Source: JANPJV01 sp031425695 (GTDB lineage: Bacteria; Pseudomonadota; Gammaproteobacteria; Xanthomonadales; SZUA-5). Taken from it: DNA of 19,918 nt. The first letter of the stretch is position 1. Each line of letters opens with the position of its first letter. The position numbers and the translations under genes were made by a program. The stretch covers positions 1-19,918 of the forward strand of contig JANPJV010000077.1 in the NCBI GenBank assembly GCA_031425695.1. Direction: 5' to 3'. Shown one piece after another: positions 14,933-19,918 of the stretch. Below the pieces are notes generated by a model. That model saw nothing but the letters and a program-made list of their open reading frames with translations, had not been told where the DNA came from and searched no databases.

Positions 14933-16279
14933 CTAGGTTGTGAAAACCCGGGTGAGGTCGTTGAAGAATGCCAGGCACATCAGCGCCAGCAAGGCGCCGA
15001 GCCCCAGGTACTGGCCGTAGGCCTGCGCGCGATCGCTCAACGGACTGCCCTTCACCCACTCGATAAAGTAATACAGAAGATGGCCGCCATCCAGGATCGG
15101 AATCGGCAGCAGGTTCATGATGCACAGGCTCAAGGAGATCAACCCGAGGAAGCGCAGGAATTCGGTGAAGCCACCTTGCGCGGAGTAATTCGCGAACTGG
15201 GCGATGCTGATGGGGCCGGAGACATTCTTGAGCTGCGCGTCACCCGCAAGCATATGGTAGATGACCTTGACGCTGCCGCTGGTCAATCGCCAAGTCTCGA
15301 CAAAGGCCTGCGGAATCGCCTCGAGCGGACCGTAGCTGCGCAGGGTCTCGCGCAGTTCTGGCCCGATGCCGATGATCGGATAGACCTTGCCATCGCGGGT
15401 GTCGGCGCGTGACTGGATCACCAGGGTGTCCTGCACTCCGTTGCGCACGCGCACGACGCGCACCTTGCCGGCGTTGGCAGCCGCTTCCGCCTGGATCGCC
15501 TTGCTCATCGACACGAAGCTCGTCACCGGGGTGTCGCCGATGGCGACGATCTGGTCACCGCGCTGCAAACCGGCCGCTTCGGCTGGCTCGCCCTTGCCGA
15601 CGTTGCCGACCAGCGCCGAAGGCACCCAATGCCATGGCTTCAAGCCGAGCTGATCGAGAAAGCGCTCTTCGTCGACGCGCTCGCCAAGGTCGGCCAGCGC
15701 CAGGTTCTGCGTCGCGACATTGCCATTGGCCTTGCGCACTTCGAGCGTGACTTCCTCGCCGCGATAGGCGCGGGTGGTCAGGTCGATCAGCACATGGGTC
15801 CAGTTGCTGACCGGGCTCTCGTTGACGCTGAGGATCAAATCCCCCTGCTCCAGGCCCGACTTCTGCGCCAGCCCGGTCGCCTCGCCGATGTAAGGGGCGT
15901 AGTCGCGCACACCGACGAGCAGCATCAGCCAGAAGGCGGCCAGCGCGAATGCAAGGTTGAACAACGGGCCGGCCAGCACGATCGCCGAACGCTGGCCAAG
16001 CGATTTGCGGTTGAATGCGCGCGGGAGATCACGCGCCGGGACCGCGCCTTCGCGCTCGTCGAGCATCTTGACGTAGCCGCCGAGCGGGATCGCGGCGAGC
16101 ACGTACTCGGTGCCGTCTTGGCCCACCCGGGTCCACAGCGGCCGGCCGAGACCGATCGAGAAGCGCAGGACTTTGACGCCACAGCGGCGCGCGACCCAGA
16201 AGTGGCCGAACTCGTGGAACGTCACCAGCACGCCGGTGGCTACCAGAAACCAGAAGATCGAACCGAACACCATTTCCAT
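14933..16279 (-). CDS. rseP: Site-2 zinc metalloprotease RseP
   Basis: Intramembrane protease that in E. coli cuts the anti-sigma factor RseA after DegS and so releases sigma-E; it also clears remnant signal peptides. The 448 residues match the E. coli length (450). The zinc motif HEFGH is at 22-26 in the first membrane helix and the third ligand region LDG at about 396-398 (PIPILDGGHLL). Two PDZ domains lie in the periplasm: the first around SGLEQGDLILSVN, the second around AGLQRGDQIVAIG. ATG 16279 begins 1 nt after the dxr stop, with GGAG (complement of 16285-16288) 5 nt upstream; it places HEFGH at the same residue numbers as in E. coli. A second ATG two codons later (16273) is a possible alternative. 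Followed by bamA, the usual order. Confidence 0.98.
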   Translation of the reverse strand: MEMVFGSIFWFLVATGVLVTFHEFGHFWVARRCGVKVLRFSIGLGRPLWTRVGQDGTEYVLAAIPLGGYVKMLDEREGAVPARDLPRAFNRKSLGQRSAIVLAGPLFNLAFALAAFWLMLLVGVRDYAPYIGEATGLAQKSGLEQGDLILSVNESPVSNWTHVLIDLTTRAYRGEEVTLEVRKANGNVATQNLALADLGERVDEERFLDQLGLKPWHWVPSALVGNVGKGEPAEAAGLQRGDQIVAIGDTPVTSFVSMSKAIQAEAAANAGKVRVVRVRNGVQDTLVIQSRADTRDGKVYPIIGIGPELRETLRSYGPLEAIPQAFVETWRLTSGSVKVIYHMLAGDAQLKNVSGPISIAQFANYSAQGGFTEFLRFLGLISLSLCIMNLLPIPILDGGHLLYYFIEWVKGSPLSDRAQAYGQYLGLGALLALMCLAFFNDLTRVFTT

Positions 16280-16280
16280 A

Positions 16281-17453
16281 TCAGCTCCGCATCGCTTCGA
16301 TTCGGGCACCCGCGAACGCGCGTGCCTCGGCATCCGCGGCGAGAACCGCCGCCAGCGAATCCGCCGACGATAGGGGAATGCTATTTAAGGTGGCGTTAAC
16401 TGTGCAGGCAATGTCGAGAAATCCAATGTTGCCGTTCAGGAACGCCGCAACGGCGACCTCGTTCGCGGCGTTGAGGACCGCTGGGGCGTTGCCACCGCGT
16501 TCGATGGCGGCATAGGCGAGCTTGAGGCAGGGGAAAGTGGCGTCATCGGGCTCGGAAAAATCGAGACGGCCGAGCGTTGCCAGGTCCAGCGCGGGTGCGC
16601 CGGAGGCCATGCGCTGCGGCCATGCAAGGGCGTGAGCGATTGGGATGCGCATGTCGGCACAACCGAGTTGCGCGAGAAAACTGCCGTCGACGTACTCGAC
16701 CAGCGAGTGCACCGTGCTCTGCGGATGCAGCAACACGCGAATGTCGCTGGTCGGAACGCCGAACAGGAAGTGTGCTTCGATGACTTCCAGTCCCTTGTTC
16801 ATGAGCGTGGCCGAGTCGACCGAAATTTTCGGGCCCATGCTCCAGTTGGGATGCGCGCACGCCATGGCGACGGTCACGCCCGCAAGCTGGTTGAGATCCC
16901 AACCGCGAAAGGGCCCGCCCGAGGCGGTCAGCCACAGCCGGCGGACCCCGCGCGGAGGCCGCTCGTGGCTGTCGAGTGATTGAAATATCGCATTGTGCTC
17001 GCTGTCGATCGGCAGCAGCTCAGCGCCGCCGTCGGCGACCGCCTGCATGAACAGCGCTCCGGCACACACCAGCGCCTCCTTGTTGGCGAGCAGGATGCGC
17101 TTGCCCGCGCGCGCCGCGCTCAAGGAAGGCCCGAGCCCAGCCGCGCCGACAATCGCCGCGACGACGATATCGACCGCGCGCTCGCTGCTTAGTACCTCGA
17201 TCGCTTGCGCACCCGCATCCACCTGCGTCACCACCCCGGCACTTGCCAGGCGCGCGCGCAGCCGATCCGCTGCCGCTGGATCCGCCAGCACCGCGCGCGC
17301 GGGCCTGAATTGCTCGCAGATCTGCGCAAGCCCAGCATCGTCGCGTTGCGCGGCGACGCTGTGCAGGAGAAAGTCCCCCGGATGCCGCGCGATCAGGTCC
17401 AGGGTGCTGCGTCCGATCGAGCCGGTCGCACCCAACAGGCAAATCCGCTTCAT
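16281..17453 (-). CDS. dxr: 1-deoxy-D-xylulose-5-phosphate reductoisomerase
   Basis: Second step of the MEP pathway: converts DXP to 2-C-methyl-D-erythritol 4-phosphate with NADPH in the cytoplasm, feeding isoprenoid synthesis including the substrate of UppS two genes upstream. The 390 residues show the NADPH-binding GATGSIG (8-14), LANKEALVCAG, the metal ligands Asp150 and Glu152 in IDSEHNAIFQ, the substrate loop LTASGGPFRGW and SVDSATLMNKGLEVIEAH. ATG 17453 gives the conserved N-terminus MKRICLLGATGSIG. The gene is separated from cdsA by 118 nt occupied by the copy B inverted repeat, so it may have its own promoter or depend on readthrough; rseP follows after 1 nt. Confidence 0.98.
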   Translation of the reverse strand: MKRICLLGATGSIGRSTLDLIARHPGDFLLHSVAAQRDDAGLAQICEQFRPARAVLADPAAADRLRARLASAGVVTQVDAGAQAIEVLSSERAVDIVVAAIVGAAGLGPSLSAARAGKRILLANKEALVCAGALFMQAVADGGAELLPIDSEHNAIFQSLDSHERPPRGVRRLWLTASGGPFRGWDLNQLAGVTVAMACAHPNWSMGPKISVDSATLMNKGLEVIEAHFLFGVPTSDIRVLLHPQSTVHSLVEYVDGSFLAQLGCADMRIPIAHALAWPQRMASGAPALDLATLGRLDFSEPDDATFPCLKLAYAAIERGGNAPAVLNAANEVAVAAFLNGNIGFLDIACTVNATLNSIPLSSADSLAAVLAADAEARAFAGARIEAMRS

Positions 17454-17459
17454 CGAACG

Positions 17460-17547
17460 CAGGTCATGTTGGCCGCGAAACGGACGACTTGATGGTTTTT
17501 CGAGCCGACAGCCGTCAAGTAGTCCGCTTCGCGGACAACATGACCTG
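17460..17547. repeat. Inverted repeat element, copy B, between cdsA and dxr
   Basis: Two 36-nt arms (17460-17495 and 17512-17547) pair at 33 of 36 positions (32 Watson-Crick, one G-T) around a 16-nt loop that starts TTTTTCGAGCC. Outer ends CAGGTCATGTTG/CAACATGACCTG and inner block CCGTCAAGTAG match copy A at 4901-5024, including a T-rich loop start. The middle of the arms differs from copy A but is still self-complementary (TCCGC, TTC, GCGGA on the right side). It starts 7 nt upstream of the dxr start codon and ends 25 nt from the cdsA stop codon. Confidence 0.9.
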
Positions 17548-17571
17548 TGACAGCAGGGTTCGAAAGATGCA

Positions 17572-18441
17572 TCACAGGCCGATCAAATACCGACCGCAGA
17601 CAAAGATCGGCAAGGCGGCGAGGACACTGTCGATGCGATCGAGCATGCCGCCGTGGCCCGGGAGCAGCGAACCCGAATCCTTCAGGTGCGACTGGCGCTT
17701 GATCAGGCTTTCGAACAAATCGCCGACGATCGAGAACAGCACGGTCACCGTCGCCAGCACGATCAGCAGCACATGCCCGACCGGAATCGGCTCAATCACC
17801 CAGCCGGCAACGGCCGTGAACAGCACCGTGCCGGCGAGCGCGCCGTAGACGCCCTCGCGGGTTTTCCCAGGGCTGATGCGCGGCGCCAGCTTGTGCTTGC
17901 CGAAGCGCCGACCGGCGAAATAAGCCGAAATATCGGCCACCCAGATCAGCATCAGCACGAACAGCGTCCACCAGGGGCCATCCGGCTGCGCGCGGTGGAT
18001 CAGCCAGGCTGCCACCCACGCCGGAACCACCATCACCGAGCCGACCAGCAACTTGATTTCGCGATTGCGCGTGGTCGGTTCGGCGCCGAATTCAATCGAG
18101 CGCAACCACAGCACCGCGAGGCACCACCAGGCGACGCCAATCCAGGCAATCGGCAGCAACCAATGGCCGAGGTTCAGCCACAGCAGCGCCGCCATCAACC
18201 CGCCGTTGAGCGCCACAGCCAGCACCCGGAGCACCTGGTTCCGCACGCCGATCACGCGCGTCCATTCCCAGATGCCGTAACAGAGCACGAGCCCGAACAG
18301 TGCTGCGAACGCGGTACTCGGCATCTTGAGCACCGCAAAAATCGCCAGCGGCGCGAGGATCAGCGCCGTGATCACGCGCGAGCGCAAACCGGAATCGGAC
18401 TTCTTGGGAGATGCTACTTGCACGTCCGCTGGCTCAGCCAT
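17572..18441 (-). CDS. cdsA: Phosphatidate cytidylyltransferase
   Basis: Makes CDP-diacylglycerol from phosphatidic acid and CTP, the branch point of phospholipid synthesis, in the inner membrane. The 289 residues (E. coli 285) form several membrane helices after a short hydrophilic N-terminus. The family signature is at about 245-271, including SLIKRQ, LKDSGS and GHGGMLDRID; WVADISAYFAGRRFGKHKL and ISPGKTREGVYG upstream are also typical. ATG 18441 has GGAG (complement of 18449-18452) 7 nt upstream and overlaps the uppS end by 8 nt, indicating coupled translation; a start 12 codons earlier would give an unusual Arg-rich leader. The stop lies 25 nt from the copy B repeat. Confidence 0.97.
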   Translation of the reverse strand: MAEPADVQVASPKKSDSGLRSRVITALILAPLAIFAVLKMPSTAFAALFGLVLCYGIWEWTRVIGVRNQVLRVLAVALNGGLMAALLWLNLGHWLLPIAWIGVAWWCLAVLWLRSIEFGAEPTTRNREIKLLVGSVMVVPAWVAAWLIHRAQPDGPWWTLFVLMLIWVADISAYFAGRRFGKHKLAPRISPGKTREGVYGALAGTVLFTAVAGWVIEPIPVGHVLLIVLATVTVLFSIVGDLFESLIKRQSHLKDSGSLLPGHGGMLDRIDSVLAALPIFVCGRYLIGL

Positions 18442-19216
18442 TCGCCTTCTCCACGGCCGGCAGCGCCGCGACGACATTGCCGAATCGTCGTTCGCGCTGG
18501 GCGAATTCGGTCAACGCCGCGGCCATTGCGCCATCATCAAAGTCCGGCCACAACACCGGCGTGAAATAGAGCTCGGTGTAAGCCAGGTGCCATAGCAGGA
18601 AGTTGCTGATGCGCGCCTCGCCGCCGGTGCGGATGAAAAGATCGGGTTCCGGCAGCACCGAGAGCGAGAGGTGCCGCGCAAATTCGGCCTGATCGATCTG
18701 CTCGGGCGTCAGCTGACCTGCGAGCACCCGGCGTGCGATTTCCTGCGTCGCCTGCAGGATGTCCCAGCGTCCGCCGTAGTTGACCGCGATGTTCAAGGTG
18801 AGCCGCACGGAGTCCAGGGGCGCCGCCTCGGCCTCGGCCATGGCCGCGCGCAGGTCGGCAGAAAAGCGCTCGCGCTCACCGATGAAGCGCAGACGTACGC
18901 CGTTGCCGGCCAACTCGCGCGCCTGCTTGCGCAGCGCGTGCAGGAACAGGTCCATGAGATGGCGTACTTCGGCCGGCGGCCGCGACCAGTTTTCGCTGCT
19001 GAAGGCAAACAGCGTGAGCACTTCGACACCGGCACGAATGCAGGACTCGATCACCCGGCGTACTGCGTTCACGCCCTCGCGATGTCCGAAGGCGCGCGGG
19101 CGCTTGCGCTGCGCCGCCCAGCGGCCGTTGCCATCCATCACGATGGCGACATGCCGCGGAATGCGCGGCCCTGATGGTCCAAGCGCTGGTCGCGGGCCTG
19201 CAGCCGCATCACCCAT
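18434..19216 (-). CDS. uppS: Undecaprenyl diphosphate synthase (cis-prenyltransferase)
   Basis: Adds eight isopentenyl units to farnesyl diphosphate to make the C55 carrier for peptidoglycan and O-antigen synthesis. The 260 residues (E. coli 253) show HVAIVMDGNGRWA with catalytic Asp28, the FAFSSENWSRP loop, LTLNIAVNYGGRWDI and DLFIRTGGEARISNF with the Tyr-Glu-Leu-Tyr-Phe block that follows. ATG 19216 is chosen; a TTG at 19237 in the same frame overlaps the frr stop as TTGA and would add 7 residues. Neither has a clear Shine-Dalgarno, so the exact start is uncertain. About 20 variable residues precede the conserved core, more than in E. coli. Confidence 0.97.
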   Translation of the reverse strand: MGDAAAGPRPALGPSGPRIPRHVAIVMDGNGRWAAQRKRPRAFGHREGVNAVRRVIESCIRAGVEVLTLFAFSSENWSRPPAEVRHLMDLFLHALRKQARELAGNGVRLRFIGERERFSADLRAAMAEAEAAPLDSVRLTLNIAVNYGGRWDILQATQEIARRVLAGQLTPEQIDQAEFARHLSLSVLPEPDLFIRTGGEARISNFLLWHLAYTELYFTPVLWPDFDDGAMAAALTEFAQRERRFGNVVAALPAVEKANG

Positions 19217-19233
19217 GACCGGCACGCTGCCGA

Positions 19234-19800
19234 TCAAAGTTGCATCAACTCGTCTTCCTTGTGCTTGACCACGCCATCGACATCCTTGACGAAGCGGTCG
19301 GTCAATTTCTGGATCTCGTCCTCGGCGCGACGGTCGTCGTCCTCGGTCACGATCTTCGCCTTCAGCAAGTCCTTGACGGCTTGATTGGCATCGCGACGCA
19401 CATTGCGGATCGCCACCTTGGCCGTCTCGCCTTCATGCGAGACATGCTTGGCGAGCTCCTTGCGGCGTTGCTCGGTCAGCGGCGGGATCGAGATCCTGAT
19501 CACCTGCCCTGCCGTGTTCGGCGTCAACCCTAGATCCGAAGCCAGGATCGCACGTTCGACCGCGCTCACCATCGGCTTCTCCCAGGGAGTGACGGTAATC
19601 GTTCGAGCGTCGGAAACGGTGACGCTCGCCACCTGGGTGATCGGCACGTTGTTGCCGTAGTAGTCGACGCGCAGGTGATCGATCAGCGCCGTCGACGCGC
19701 GGCCGGTACGCAACTTCGTCAGATCGTGCGCGAGCGCGTCCAGGCTCTTCTTCATGCGCACTTCGGCATCGGCCTTGATCGCGGGAATCGTGGTCGCCAT
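19234..19800 (-). CDS. frr: Ribosome recycling factor
   Basis: With EF-G it splits the post-termination ribosome complex in the cytoplasm. The 188 residues (E. coli 185) form the two-domain, three-helix-bundle protein: KSLDALAHDLTKLRTGRAST, VDYYGNNVPITQVASVTV, PWEKPMVSAVERAI and the helical C-terminus from LTEQRRKELAKHV to the end. ATG 19800 has the strong site AAGGAA (complement of 19806-19811), 5 nt upstream; this, and the family N-terminus, exclude a longer reading frame that starts at 19890 inside repeat sequence. It is the first gene of the cluster visible here; pyrH usually lies upstream and would be outside the window. Confidence 0.98.
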   Translation of the reverse strand: MATTIPAIKADAEVRMKKSLDALAHDLTKLRTGRASTALIDHLRVDYYGNNVPITQVASVTVSDARTITVTPWEKPMVSAVERAILASDLGLTPNTAGQVIRISIPPLTEQRRKELAKHVSHEGETAKVAIRNVRRDANQAVKDLLKAKIVTEDDDRRAEDEIQKLTDRFVKDVDGVVKHKEDELMQL

Positions 19801-19836
19801 GAGGGTTCCTTGCGGCAAAAGCGGGAATGGCGGCGG

Positions 19837-19842
19837 AGTATA
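19837..19842 (-). promoter_or_regulatory. Possible -10 element upstream of frr
   Basis: The minus strand reads TATACT here, 5 of 6 matches to the sigma-70 -10 consensus, 36 nt upstream of the frr start codon. At 16-18 nt spacing the -35 position has no good match because it falls inside the 13-bp repeats, and there is no extended -10 TG. A weak or activator-dependent promoter is possible; chance is also possible. Confidence 0.25.
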
Positions 19843-19843
19843 T

Positions 19844-19873
19844 GGTGTCGGTTGTCGGTTTCGGTTGTCGGTC
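19844..19873. repeat. 13-bp tandem repeat upstream of frr
   Basis: Units GGTGTCGGTTGTC and GGTTTCGGTTGTC follow each other, then GGTC. Read on the minus strand the unit is CCGAAACCGACAA, differing at two positions from the unit CCGACACCGACAG downstream of rnhB. Confidence 0.7.
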
Positions 19874-19878
19874 TTGCT

Positions 19879-19907
19879 CCCCTCTCCCATGCTTCTGGGG
19901 AGAGGGG
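19879..19907. repeat. Inverted repeat CCCCTCTCCC / GGGAGAGGGG upstream of frr
   Basis: A 10-bp perfect stem (19879-19888 with 19898-19907) and a 9-nt loop. No T-run follows on the minus strand, so it is not a standard terminator for an upstream gene such as pyrH. The purine/pyrimidine-biased arm continues to the window end (GGGGGAGAG), suggesting a larger repeat cut by the edge. Confidence 0.6.
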
Positions 19908-19918
19908 CTGGGGGAGAG

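Noticed and set aside
17653..18564. 303-codon plus-strand open frame opposite cdsA and uppS
   Set aside because: Gln/Arg/His-rich shadow sequence opposite two well-supported genes.
19801..19890. Longer frr start at 19890 adding 30 residues
   Set aside because: The added part is encoded by tandem and inverted repeats, and the ATG at 19800 has a strong ribosome binding site and the family N-terminus.
1..19918. tRNA or rRNA genes, complete insertion sequences, prophage or defence genes
   Set aside because: None seen on either strand; all long coding regions are assigned to housekeeping, envelope, hydrolase or kinase families.

Overview
The window is high-GC bacterial DNA. It reads as a gammaproteobacterium, most likely of the Xanthomonadales (Rhodanobacteraceae/Lysobacteraceae type). 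The grounds are the complete lipid A genes, BamA, Skp and RseP of a Gram-negative envelope in the gammaproteobacterial order, together with a lipoprotein prolyl oligopeptidase and a transmembrane Ser/Thr kinase with a repeat-rich C-terminal half. The taxonomic guess is inference from gene content; no rRNA is present.

Left part (1-7.7 kb, plus strand): the possible tail of an unidentified gene, then a lipoprotein prolyl oligopeptidase followed after 6 nt by a penicillin-acylase-family Ntn hydrolase, probably one transcript for two exported amide hydrolases. A 328-nt non-coding stretch (4856-5183) holds a REP-like palindrome, a large nested inverted repeat and a tandem half copy of it. Next comes a transmembrane Ser/Thr protein kinase, which ends in a palindrome and a good rho-independent terminator.

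Right part (7.7-19.9 kb, minus strand, read right to left): frr, uppS, cdsA, dxr, rseP, bamA, skp, lpxD, fabZ, lpxA, lpxB, rnhB. This is the classical envelope-biogenesis cluster: ribosome recycling; undecaprenyl diphosphate (cell-wall carrier) and the MEP isoprenoid step that feeds it; CDP-diacylglycerol for phospholipids; the sigma-E-pathway site-2 protease; outer-membrane protein assembly and its chaperone; lipid A acylation and disaccharide formation, with FabZ supplying 3-hydroxyacyl chain metabolism; and RNase HII. Junctions are tight (overlaps of 4, 8, 11 and 4 nt; gaps of 1, 2, 17 and 27 nt) except at three places: cdsA-dxr, rseP-bamA and lpxA-lpxB. Each of these three gaps holds a different palindromic element.

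The protein-coding genes are all recognisable families, and I see no new multi-gene system. The most interesting material is non-coding: a nested-palindrome repeat family with two copies plus a half copy, whose variable stems differ between copies but stay complementary; an inverted repeat built from short GCGCAGAT-type units between lpxA and lpxB; and a related 13-bp tandem repeat at both ends of the envelope operon.
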